Part shown: piece by piece, positions 37,511 through 49,341 of the stretch
Position numbering within the stretch: position 1 is the stretch's first letter
How the letters are laid out: every line of letters starts with the position of its first letter
Source: Primula veris
Taxonomy: Eukaryota; Streptophyta; Magnoliopsida; Ericales; Primulaceae
Reading direction: 5' to 3'
Assembly: GCA_963682055.1 (NCBI GenBank)
Contig: OY821745.1
Span: 17,233,342 to 17,297,341, forward strand
Length of the DNA: 64,000 bases
Position numbers and translations under genes: made by a program
The notes under the pieces: model-generated
Told to the model about the DNA's origin: nothing
What the model saw: the letters and a program-made list of their open reading frames with translations, nothing else
Database searches by the model: none

Positions 37511-39707
37511 TAATTTTCTAGCATATGTTGGAAATATTTCTCATTTTCTTTCTTGGATTTATGGCCTAGTACACGGTTTTTATCGACTTTTTTGTTTTCC
37601 GACATTTTATTTGTATTTGTAGGGTTTAGGGTTTAGGTTTCAAGGTTTAGTGTTTATGTAATTTTCTAGCATATGTAGGAAATATTCCTCATTTTCTTTC
37701 TTGGATTTATGGCCTAGTACACGGTTTTTACCGAATTTTTTGTTTTCCGACATTTCATTTGTAATTGTGGGGTTTAGGGTATAGGGTTTATGTTTAAGGT
37801 TTTAGGGTTTAAGGTTTAGGGTTTAGGTAATTTTCTTGCATATGTTGGAAATATTCCTTATTTTCTTTCTAGGATTTATGGCCTAGTAAATGATTTTTAC
37901 CGACTTTTTTGTTTTCTGGCATTTTATTTGTATTTGTATGGTTTAGGGTTTAGGGTTTTAGGGTTTAATTTTTCGGGTTTAGGTAAATTCCTAGAATATG
38001 TAGGAAATATTCCTCATTTTATTTCTTGCATTGATGGCATAGTACACGGTTTTTACCAACATTTTAGTTTTCCGACATTTTATTTGTATTTGTAGGGTTT
38101 AGGGTTCAGGGTTTATGTTTTAGGGTTTAAGGTTTAGGGTTTAGGTAATTTTCTAGCATATGTTGGAAATATTCCTCATTTTCTTTCTTGGATTAATGGC
38201 CTAGTACACGGTTTTTACTGAATTTTTGGATTTCCGACATTTTATTTGTATTTGTGAGGTTTAGGGTTTAGGTTTAGGGTTTAGGGTTTATAGTTTAGGT
38301 AATTTTCTAGAATATGTAGGAAATATTCCTCATTTTCTTTCTTGGATTTATGGCCTATTACACGGTTTTTATCGACTTTTTTGTTTTCCGACATTTTATT
38401 TGTATTTGTAGGGTTTAAGGTTTAGGGTTCAAGGTTTAGTGTTTAGGTAATTTTCTAGCATACGTAGGAAATATTCCTCATTTTCTTTCTTGGATTTATG
38501 GCCTAGTAAACGGTTTTTACCGAATTTTTTGTTTTCCGGTATTTATTTGTATTTGTAGGGTTTAGGGTTTAGGTTGTAGAGTTTTAGGGTTTAAGTTTTA
38601 TGGTTTAGGTAAATTTCTAGAATATGTAGGAAATATTCCTCATTTTCTTACTTGCATTGATGGCCTAGTACACGGTTTTTACCGAGATTTTAGTTTTTCA
38701 ACATTTTATTTGTATTTGTAGGGTTTAGGGTTTAGGGTTTAGGGTTTATGGTTTTAGGGTTTAATTTTTAGGGTTTAGGTAAATTTCTAGAATATGTAGG
38801 AAATATTCCTCATTTTCTTTCTTGCATTGATGGCCTAGTACACGGTTTTTACCGACATTTTATTTGTATTTGTATGGTTTAGGATTTAGGGTTTAGGGTT
38901 TAGGTTTTAGGGTTTAAGGTTTAGGGTTTAGGTAATTTTCTAGCATATGTTAGAAATATTCCTCATTTTCTTTCTTGGATTTATGGCCTAGTACACAATT
39001 TTTACTAACATTTTGGTTTTCCGACATTTTATTTGTATTTGTGGGATTTAGGGTTCAAGGTTTAGGATTTAGTTAATTTTCTTGCATATGTAGGAAATAT
39101 TCCACAATTTCTTTCTTGGATTTTTGGCATAGTACACGGTTTTTATCGATTTTTTTGTTTTTCGACATTTTATTTGTATTTGTAGGGTTTAGGTTTTAGG
39201 GTTTAAGGTGTAGGGTTTAGGTAATTTTCTAGCATACGTAGGAAATATTCCTCATTTTCTTTCTTGGATTTATGGAATAGTACATGGTTTTTACCGACTT
39301 TTTTATTTTCCGGCATTTTATTTGTATTTGTAGGGTTTAGGGTTTAGGGTTTAGGGTTTTAGAGCTTAATTTTTAGTGTTTAGGTAAATTTCTAGAATAT
39401 GTAGGAAATATTCCTCATTTTCTTTCTTGCATTGATGGCCTAGTACACGGTTTTTACCAACATTTTAGTTTTCCGACATTTTATTTGTATTTGTAGGGTT
39501 TAGGTTTTAGGGTTTAGGGTTTAGGGTTTAGTTTTTAGGGTTTAAGGCTTAGGGTTTAGATAATTTTCTAGCATATGTTGGAAATATTTCTCATTTTCTT
39601 TCTTGGATTTATGGCCTAGTACACGGGTTTTACTGAATTTTTGGATTTTCGACATTTTATTTGTATTTATGGGGTTTAGGGTTTAGGTTTAGGGTTTAGG
39701 GTTTAGG
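37511..39707 (+). repeat. HOR unit 18 (14 monomers, opens with N/A chimera)
   Basis: Unit of 2,197 bp. It starts with the chimera but ends with a normal N. The K-L tail has its full length (AAGGTGTAGGG near 39,207), unlike units 15-17 and 19-21. Private GGGTATAGGG in B near 37,778. Confidence 0.9.
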
Positions 39708-41743
39708 TAATTTTCTAGAATATGTAGGAAATAATCCTCATTTTCTTTCTTGGATTTATGGCCTAGTACACGGTTTTTATCGACTTTTTTGTTTTCCGAC
39801 ATTTTATTTGTATTTGTAGTGTTTAGGGTTTAGGTTTCAAGGTTTAGTGTTTATGTAATTTTCTAGCATATGTAGGAAATATTCCTCATTTTCTTTCTTG
39901 GATTTATGGCCTAGTACACGGTTTTTACCGAATTTTTTGTTTTCCGACATTTCATTTGTAATTGTGGGGTTTAGGGTTTAGGGTTTATGTTTAAGGTTTT
40001 AGGGTTTAAGGTTTAAGGTTTAGGGTTTAGGTAATTTTCTTGCATATGTTGGAAATATTCCTTATTTTCTTTCTTGGATTTATGGCCTAGTAAATGATTT
40101 TTACCGACTTTTTTGTTTTCTGGCATTTTATTTGTATTTGTATGGTTTAGGGTTTAGGGTTTTAGGGTTTAATTTTTCGGGTTTAGGTAAATTCCTAGAA
40201 TATGTAGGAAATATTCCTCATTTTATTTCTTGCATTGATGGCATAGTACACGGTTTTTACCAACATTTTAGTTTTCCGACATTTTATTTGTATTTGTAGG
40301 GTTTAGGGTTCAGGGTTTATGTTTTAGGGTTTAAGGTTTAGGGTTTAGGTAATTTTCTAGCATATGTTGGAAATATTCCTCATTTTCTTTCTTGGATTAA
40401 TGGCCTAGTACACGGTTTTTACTGAATTTTTGGATTTCCGACATTTTATTTGTATTTGTGAGGTTTAGGGTTTAGGTTTAGGGTTTAGGGTTTATAGTTT
40501 AGGTAATTTTCTAGAATATGTAGGAAATATTCCTCATTTTCTTTCTTGGATTTATGGCCTATTACACGGTTTTTATCGACTTTTTTGTTTTCCGACATTT
40601 TATTTGTATTTGTAGGGTTTAAGGTTTAGGGTTCAAGGTTTAGTGTTTAGGTAATTTTCTAGCATACGTAGGAAATATTCCTCATTTTCTTTCTTGGATT
40701 TATGGCCTAGTAAACGGTTTTTACCGAATTTTTTGTTTTCCGGTATTTATTTGTATTTGTAGGGTTTAGGGTTTAGGTTGTAGAGTTTTAGGGTTTAAGT
40801 TTTATGGTTTAGGTAAATTTCTAGAATATGTAGGAAATATTCCTCATTTTCTTACTTGCATTGATGGCCTAGTACACGGTTTTTACCGAGATTTTAGTTT
40901 TTCAACATTTTATTTGTATTTGTAGGGTTTAGGGTTTAGGGTTTATGGTTTTAGGGTTTAATTTTTAGGGTTTAGGTAAATTTCTAGAATATGTAGGAAA
41001 TATTCCTCATTTTCTTTCTTGCATTGATGGCCTAGTACACGGTTTTTACCGACATTTTATTTGTATTTGTATGGTTTAGGATTTAGGGTTTAGGGTTTAG
41101 GTTTTAGGGTTTAAGGTTTAGGGTTTAGGTAATTTTCTAGCATATGTTAGAAATATTCCTCATTTTCTTTCTTGGATTTATGGCCTAGTACACAATTTTT
41201 ACTAACATTTTGGTTTTCCGACATTTTATTTGTATTTGTGGGATTTAGGGTTCAAGGTTTAGGATTTAGTTAATTTTCTTGCATATGTAGGAAATATTCC
41301 ACAATTTCTTTCTTGGATTTTTGGCATAGTACACGGTTTTTATCGATTTTTTTGTTTTTCGACATTTTATTTGTATTTGTAGGGTTAAGGTTTTAGGGTT
41401 TAGGTAATTTTCTAGCATACGTAGGAAATATTCCTCATTTTCTTTCTTGGATTTATGGAATAGTACATGGTTTTTACCGACTTTTTTATTTTCCGGCATT
41501 TTATTTGTATTTGTAGGGTTTAGGGTTTAGGGTTTAGGGTTTTAGAGCTTAATTTTTAGTGTTTAGGTAAATTTCTAGAATATGTAGGAAATATTCCTCA
41601 TTTTCTTTCTTGCATTGATGGCCTAGTACACGGTTTTTACCAACATTTTAGTTTTCCGACATTTTATTTGTATTTGTAGGGTTTAGGTTTTAGGGTTTAG
41701 GGTTTAGGATTTAGTTTTTAGGGTTTAAGGCTTAGGGTTTAGA
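39708..41743 (+). repeat. HOR unit 19 (13 monomers)
   Basis: Unit of 2,036 bp with a normal A (AAATAATCC form). Private features: GTAGTGTTTAGGG in A near 39,818, an extra 7 bp in the B tail near 40,013, and CTTTCTTGGATTT instead of CTAGG in C. The 14 bp K deletion is present, and N is fused into the next A. Confidence 0.9.
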
Positions 41744-43005
41744 TAATTTTCTAGCATATGTTGGAAATATTTCTCATTTTCTTTCTTGGATTTATGGCCT
41801 AGTACACGGTTTTTATCGACTTTTTTGTTTTCCGACATTTTATTTGTATTTGTAGGGTTTAGGGTTTAGGTTTCAAGGTTTAGTGTTTATGTAATTTTCT
41901 AGCATATGTAGGAAATATTCCTCATTTTCTTTCTTGGATTTATGGCCTAGTACACGGTTTTTACCGAATTTTTTGTTTTCCGACATTTCATTTGTAATTG
42001 TGGGGTTTAGGGTTTAGGGTTTATGTTTAAGGTTTTAGGGTTTAAGGTTTAGGGTTTAGGTAATTTTCTTGCATATGTTGGAAATATTCCTTATTTTCTT
42101 TCTAGGATTTATGGCCTAGTAAATGATTTTTACCGACTTTTTTGTTTTCTGGCATTTTATTTGTATTTGTATGGTTTAGGGTTTAGGGTTTTAGGGTTTA
42201 ATTTTTCGGGTTTAGGTAAATTCCTAGAATATGTAGGAAATATTCCTCATTTTATTTCTTGCATTGATGGCATAGTACACGGTTTTTACCAACATTTTAG
42301 TTTTCCGACATTTTATTTGTATTTGTAGGGTTTAGGGTTCAGGGTTTATGTTTTAGGGTTTAAGGTTTAGGGTTTAGGTAATTTTCTAGCATATGTTGGA
42401 AATATTCCTCATTTTCTTTCTTGGATTAATGGCCTAGTACACGGTTTTTACTGAATTTTTGGATTTCCGACATTTTATTTGTATTTGTGAGGTTTAGGGT
42501 TTAGGTTTAGGGTTTAGGGTTTATAGTTTAGGTAATTTTCTAGAATATGTAGGAAATATTCCTCATTTTCTTTCTTGGATTTATGGCCTATTACACGGTT
42601 TTTATCGACTTTTTTGTTTTCCGACATTTTATTTGTATTTGTAGGGTTTAAGGTTTAGGGTTCAAGGTTTAGTGTTTAGGTAATTTTCTAGCATAAGTAG
42701 GAAATATTCCTCATTTTCTTTCTTGGATTTATGGCCTAGTAAACGGTTTTTACCGAATTTTTTGTTTTCCGGTATTTATTTGTATTTGTAGGGTTTAGGG
42801 TTTAGGTTGTAGAGTTTTAGGGTTTAAGTTTTATGGTTTAGGTAAATTTCTAGAATATGTAGGAAATATTCCTCATTTTCTTACTTGCATTGATGGCCTA
42901 GTACACGGTTTTTACCGAGATTTTAGTTTTTCAACATTTTATTTGTATTTGTAGGGTTTAGGGTTTAGGGTTTATGGTTTTAGGGTTTAATTTTTAGGGT
43001 TTAGG

Positions 43006-43603
43006 TAAATTTCTAGAATATGTAGGAAATATTCCTCATTTTCTTTCTTGCATTGATGGCCTAGTACACGGTTTTTACCGACATTTTATTTGTATTTGTA
43101 TGGTTTAGGATTTAGGGTTTAGGGTTTAGGTTTTAGGGTTTAAGGTTTAGGGTTAAGGTAATTTTCTAGCATATGTTAGAAATATTCCTCATTTTCTTTC
43201 TTGGATTTATGGCCTAGTACACAATTTTTACTAACATTTTGGTTTTCCGACATTTTATTTGTATTTGTGGGATTTAGGGTTCAAGGTTTAGGATTTAGTT
43301 AATTTTCTTGCATATGTAGGAAATATTCCACAATTTCTTTCTTGGATTTTTGGCATAGTACACGGTTTTTATCGATTTTTTTGTTTTTCGACATTTTATT
43401 TGTATTTGTAGGGTTAAGGTTTTAGGGTTTAGGTAATTTTCTAGCATACGTAGGAAATATTCCTCATTTTCTTTCTTGGATTTATGGAATAGTACATGGT
43501 TTTTACCGACTTTTTTATTTTCCGGCATTTTATTTGTATTTGTAGGGTTTAGGGTTTAGGGTTTAGGGTTTAGGGTTTTAGAGCTTAATTTTTAGTGTTT
43601 AGG
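43006..43603 (+). repeat. 598 bp duplicated segment I-L in unit 20, copy 1
   Basis: Monomers I, J, K and L in normal order, preceded by H. K has the 14 bp tail deletion. Confidence 0.9.
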
Positions 43604-44194
43604 TAAATTTCTAGAATATGTAGGAAATATTCCTCATTTTCTTTCTTGCATTGATGGCCTAGTACACGGTTTTTACCGACATTTTATTTGTATTTGTATG
43701 GTTTAGGATTTAGGGTTTAGGGTTTAGGTTTTAGGGTTTAAGGTTTAGGGTTTAGGTAATTTTCTAGCATATGTTAGAAATATTCCTCATTTTCTTTCTT
43801 GGATTTATGGCCTAGTACACAATTTTTACTAACATTTTGGTTTTCCGACATTTTATTTGTATTTGTGGGATTTAGGGTTCAAGGTTTAGGATTTAGTTAA
43901 TTTTCTTGCATATGTAGGAAATATTCCACAATTTCTTTCTTGGATTTTTGGCATAGTACACGGTTTTTATCGATTTTTTTGTTTTTCGACATTTTATTTG
44001 TATTTGTAGGGTTAAGGTTTTAGGGTTTAGGTAATTTTCTAGCATACGTAGGAAATATTCCTCATTTTCTTTCTTGGATTTATGGAATAGTACATGGTTT
44101 TTACCGACTTTTTTATTTTCCGGCATTTTATTTGTATTTGTAGGGTTTAGGGTTTAGGGTTTAGGGTTTTAGAGCTTAATTTTTAGTGTTTAGG
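43604..44194 (+). repeat. Duplicated segment I-L in unit 20, copy 2
   Basis: Starts after the L tail TTAATTTTTAGTG, where M should follow, but continues as I (ACCGACATTTTATTTG, then GGATTTAGG). Equivalent points in the two copies lie 598 bp apart. This copy is 7 bp shorter because of one heptamer fewer in the final tail. Confidence 0.9.
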
Positions 44195-45779
44195 TAAATT
44201 TCTAGAATATGTAGGAAATATTCCTCATTTTCTTTCTTGCATTGATGGCCTAGTACACGGTTTTTACCAACATTTTAGTTTTCCGACATTTTATTTGTAT
44301 TTGTAGGGTTTAGGTTTTAGGGTTTAGGGTTTAGGGTTTAGTTTTTAGGGTTTAAGGCTTAGGGTTTAGATAATTTTCTAGCATATGTTGGAAATATTTC
44401 TCATTTTCTTTCTTGGATTTATGGCCTAGTACACGGGTTTTACTGAATTTTTGGATTTTCGACATTTTATTTGTATTTATGGGGTTTAGGGTTTAGGTTT
44501 AGGGTTTAGGGTTTAGGTAATTTTCTAGAATATGTAGGAAATAATCCTCATTTTCTTTCTTGGATTTATGGCCTAGTACACGGTTTTTATCGACTTTTTT
44601 GTTTTCCGACATTTTATTTGTATTTGTAGGGTTTAGGGTTTAGGTTTCAAGGTTTAGTGTTTATGTAATTTTCTAGCATATGTAGGAAATATTCCTCATT
44701 TTCTTTCTTGGATTTATGGCCTAGTACACGGTTTTTACCGAATTTTTTGTTTTCCGACATTTCATTTGTAATTGTGGGGTTTAGGGTTTAGGGTTTATGT
44801 TTAAGGTTTTAGGGTTTAAGGTTTAGGGTTTAGGTAATTTTCTTGCATATGTTGGAAATATTCCTTATTTTCTTTCTAGGATTTATGGCCTAGTAAATGA
44901 TTTTTACCGACTTTTTTGTTTTCTGGCATTTTATTTGTATTTGTATGGTTTAGGGTTTAGGGTTTTAGGGTTTAATTTTTCGGGTTTAGGTAAATTCCTA
45001 GAATATGTAGGAAATATTCCTCATTTTATTTCTTGCATTGATGGCATAGTACACGGTTTTTACCAACATTTTAGTTTTCCGACATTTTATTTGTATTTGT
45101 AGGGTTTAGGGTTCAGGGTTTATGTTTTAGGGTTTAAGGTTTAGGGTTTAGGTAATTTTCTAGCATATGTTGGAAATATTCCTCATTTTCTTTCTTGGAT
45201 TAATGGCCTAGTACACGGTTTTTACTGAATTTTTGGATTTCCGACATTTTATTTGTATTTGTGAGGTTTAGGGTTTAGGTTTAGGGTTTAGGGTTTATAG
45301 TTTAGGTAATTTTCTAGAATATGTAGGAAATATTCCTCATTTTCTTTCTTGGATTTATGGCCTATTACACGGTTTTTATCGACTTTTTTGTTTTCCGACA
45401 TTTTATTTGTATTTGTAGGGTTTAAGGTTTAGGGTTCAAGGTTTAGTGTTTAGGTAATTTTCTAGCATACGTAGGAAATATTCCTCATTTTCTTTCTTGG
45501 ATTTATGGCCTAGTAAACGGTTTTTACCGAATTTTTTGTTTTCCGGTATTTATTTGTATTTGTAGGGTTTAGGGTTTAGGTTGTAGAGTTTTAGGGTTTA
45601 AGTTTTATGGTTTAGGTAAATTTCTAGAATATGTAGGAAATATTCCTCATTTTCTTACTTGCATTGATGGCCTAGTACACGGTTTTTACCGAGATTTTAG
45701 TTTTTCAACATTTTATTTGTATTTGTAGGGTTTAGGGTTTAGGGTTTATGGTTTTAGGGTTTAATTTTTAGGGTTTAGG

Positions 45780-46377
45780 TAAATTTCTAGAATATGTAGG
45801 AAATATTCCTCATTTTCTTTCTTGCATTGATGGCCTAGTACACGGTTTTTACCGACATTTTATTTGTATTTGTATGGTTTAGGATTTAGGGTTTAGGGTT
45901 TAGGTTTTAGGGTTTAAGGTTTAGGGTTTAGGTAATTTTCTAGCATATGTTAGAAATATTCCTCATTTTCTTTCTTGGATTTATGGCCTAGTACACAATT
46001 TTTACTAACATTTTGGTTGTCCGACATTTTATTTGTATTTGTGGGATTTAGGGTTCAAGGTTTAGGATTTAGTTAATTTTCTTGCATATGTAGGAAATAT
46101 TCCACAATTTCTTTCTTGGATTTTTGGCATAGTACACGGTTTTTATCGATTTTTTTGTTTTTCGACATTTTATTTGTATTTGTAGGGTTAAGGTTTTAGG
46201 GTTTAGGTAATTTTCTAGCATACGTAGGAAATATTCCTCATTTTCTTTCTTGGATTTATGGAATAGTACATGGTTTTTACCGACTTTTTTATTTTCCGGC
46301 ATTTTATTTGTATTTGTAGGGTTTAGGGTTTAGGGTTTAGGGTTTAGGGTTTTAGAGCTTAATTTTTAGTGTTTAGG
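45780..46377 (+). repeat. 598 bp duplicated segment I-L in unit 21, copy 1
   Basis: Same four monomers and the same 598 bp step as in unit 20; the starting points of the two duplications are 2,774 bp apart. Both carry the K tail deletion. Confidence 0.9.
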
Positions 46378-46968
46378 TAAATTTCTAGAATATGTAGGAA
46401 ATATTCCTCATTTTCTTTCTTGCATTGATGGCCTAGTACACGGTTTTTACCGACATTTTATTTGTATTTGTATGGTTTAGGATTTAGGGTTTAGGGTTTA
46501 GGTTTTAGGGTTTAAGGTTTAGGGTTTAGGTAATTTTCTAGCATATGTTAGAAATATTCCTCATTTTCTTTCTTGGATTTATGGCCTAGTACACAATTTT
46601 TACTAACATTTTGGTTTTCCGACATTTTATTTGTATTTGTGGGATTTAGGGTTCAAGGTTTAGGATTTAGTTAATTTTCTTGCATATGTAGGAAATATTC
46701 CACAATTTCTTTCTTGGATTTTTGGCATAGTACACGGTTTTTATCGATTTTTTTGTTTTTCGACATTTTATTTGTATTTGTAGGGTTAAGGTTTTAGGGT
46801 TTAGGTAATTTTCTAGCATACGTAGGAAATATTCCTCATTTTCTTTCTTGGATTTATGGAATAGTACATGGTTTTTACCGACTTTTTTATTTTCCGGCAT
46901 TTTATTTGTATTTGTAGGGTTTAGGGTTTAGGGTTTAGGGTTTTAGAGCTTAATTTTTAGTGTTTAGG
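46378..46968 (+). repeat. Duplicated segment I-L in unit 21, copy 2
   Basis: Begins at an L-to-I junction like the one in unit 20 and leads into an ordinary M at 46,969. The shared breakpoint argues that units 20 and 21 inherited one event. Confidence 0.9.
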
Positions 46969-47144
46969 TAAATTTCTAGAATATGTAGGAAATATTCCTC
47001 ATTTTCTTTCTTGCATTGATGGCCTAGTACACGGTTTTTACCAACATTTTAGTTTTCCGACATTTTATTTGTATTTGTAGGGTTTAGGTTTTAGGGTTTA
47101 GGGTTTAGGATTTAGTTTTTAGGGTTTAAGGCTTAGGGTTTAGA

Positions 47145-49341
47145 TAATTTTCTAGCATATGTTGGAAATATTTCTCATTTTCTTTCTTGGATTTATGGCC
47201 TAGTACACGGTTTTTATCGACTTTTTTGTTTTCCGACATTTTATTTGTATTTGTAGGGTTTAGGGTTTAGGTTTCAAGGTTTAGTGTTTATGTAATTTTC
47301 TAGCATATGTAGGAAATATTCCTCATTTTCTTTCTTGGATTTATGGCCTAGTACACGGTTTTTACCGAATTTTTTGTTTTCCGACATTTCATTTGTAATT
47401 GTGGGGTTTAGGGTTTAGGGTTTATGTTTAAGGTTTTAGGGTTTAAGGTTTAGGGTTTAGGTAATTTTCTTGCATATGTTGGAAATATTCCTTATTTTCT
47501 TTCTAGGATTTATGGCCTAGTAAATGATTTTTACCGACTTTTTTGTTTTCTGGCATTTTATTTGTATTTGTATGGTTTAGGGTTTAGGGTTTTAGGGTTT
47601 AATTTTTCGGGTTTAGGTAAATTCCTAGAATATGTAGGAAATATTCCTCATTTTATTTCTTGCATTGATGGCATAGTACACGGTTTTTACCAACATTTTA
47701 GTTTTCCGACATTTTATTTGTATTTGTAGGGTTTAGGGTTCAGGGTTTATGTTTTAGGGTTTAAGGTTTAGGGTTTAGGTAATTTTCTAGCATATGTTGG
47801 AAATATTCCTCATTTTCTTTCTTGGATTAATGGCCTAGTACACGGTTTTTACTGAATTTTTGGATTTCCGACATTTTATTTGTATTTGTGAGGTTTAGGG
47901 TTTAGGTTTAGGGTTTAGGGTTTATAGTTTAGGTAATTTTCTAGAATATGTAGGAAATATTCCTCATTTTCTTTCTTGGATTTATGGCCTATTACACGGT
48001 TTTTATCGACTTTTTTGTTTTCCGACATTTTATTTGTATTTGTAGGGTTTAAGGTTTAGGGTTCAAGGTTTAGTGTTTAGGTAATTTTCTAGCATACGTA
48101 GGAAATATTCCTCATTTTCTTTCTTGGATTTATGGCCTAGTAAACGGTTTTTACCGAATTTTTTGTTTTCCGGTATTTATTTGTATTTGTAGGGTTTAGG
48201 GTTTAGGTTGTAGAGTTTTAGGGTTTAAGTTTTATGGTTTAGGTAAATTTCTAGAATATGTAGGAAATATTCCTCATTTTCTTACTTGCATTGATGGCCT
48301 AGTACACGGTTTTTACCGAGATTTTAGTTTTTCAACATTTTATTTGTATTTGTAGGGTTTAGGGTTTAGGGTTTAGGGTTTATGGTTTTAGGGTTTAATT
48401 TTTAGGGTTTAGGTAAATTTCTAGAATATGTAGGAAATATTCCTCATTTTCTTTCTTGCATTGATGGCCTAGTACACGGTTTTTACCGACATTTTATTTG
48501 TATTTGTATGGTTTAGGATTTAGGGTTTAGGGTTTAGGTTTTAGGGTTTAAGGTTTAGGGTTTAGGTAATTTTCTAGCATATGTTAGAAATATTCCTCAT
48601 TTTCTTTCTTGGATTTATGGCCTAGTACACAATTTTTACTAACATTTTGGTTTTCCGACATTTTATTTGTATTTGTGGGATTTAGGGTTCAAGGTTTAGG
48701 ATTTAGTTAATTTTCTTGCATATGTAGGAAATATTCCACAATTTCTTTCTTGGATTTTTGGCATAGTACACGGTTTTTATCGATTTTTTTGTTTTTCGAC
48801 ATTTTATTTGTATTTGTAGGGTTTAGGTTTTAGGGTTTAAGGTGTAGGGTTTAGGTAATTTTCTAGCATACGTAGGAAATATTCCTCATTTTCTTTCTTG
48901 GATTTATGGAATAGTACATGGTTTTTACCGACTTTTTTATTTTCCGGCATTTTATTTGTATTTGTAGGGTTTAGGGTTTAGGGTTTAGGGTTTTAGAGCT
49001 TAATTTTTAGTGTTTAGGTAAATTTCTAGAATATGTAGGAAATATTCCTCATTTTCTTTCTTGCATTGATGGCCTAGTACACGGTTTTTACCAACATTTT
49101 AGTTTTCCGACATTTTATTTGTATTTGTAGGGTTTAGGTTTTAGGGTTTAGGGTTTAGGGTTTAGTTTTTAGGGTTTAAGGCTTAGGGTTTAGATAATTT
49201 TCTAGCATATGTTGGAAATATTTCTCATTTTCTTTCTTGGATTTATGGCCTAGTACACGGGTTTTACTGAATTTTTGGATTTTCGACATTTTATTTGTAT
49301 TTATGGGGTTTAGGGTTTAGGTTTAGGGTTTAGGGTTTAGG
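47145..49341 (+). repeat. HOR unit 22 (14 monomers, opens with N/A chimera)
   Basis: Unit of 2,197 bp. It starts with the chimera (GTTGGAAATATTTCTC joined to TTTTTATCGAC) and ends with a normal N. K-L is full length. This is the last unit with the chimera. Confidence 0.92.

Larger units (their letters stand above)
41744..44517 (+). repeat. HOR unit 20 (expanded, 2,774 bp, internal I-L duplication)
   Basis: Opens with the N/A chimera and contains two successive I-J-K-L segments before M and a normal N. Private GCATAAGTAGG in G near 42,692 and GGGTTAAGGTAA at the I-J boundary near 43,151. Confidence 0.92.
44518..47144 (+). repeat. HOR unit 21 (expanded, 2,627 bp, internal I-L duplication)
   Basis: Normal A at the start, two I-L segments, and N fused into the A of the next unit. 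J of the first segment has a private GGTTGTCCGAC near 46,016. Confidence 0.92.
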
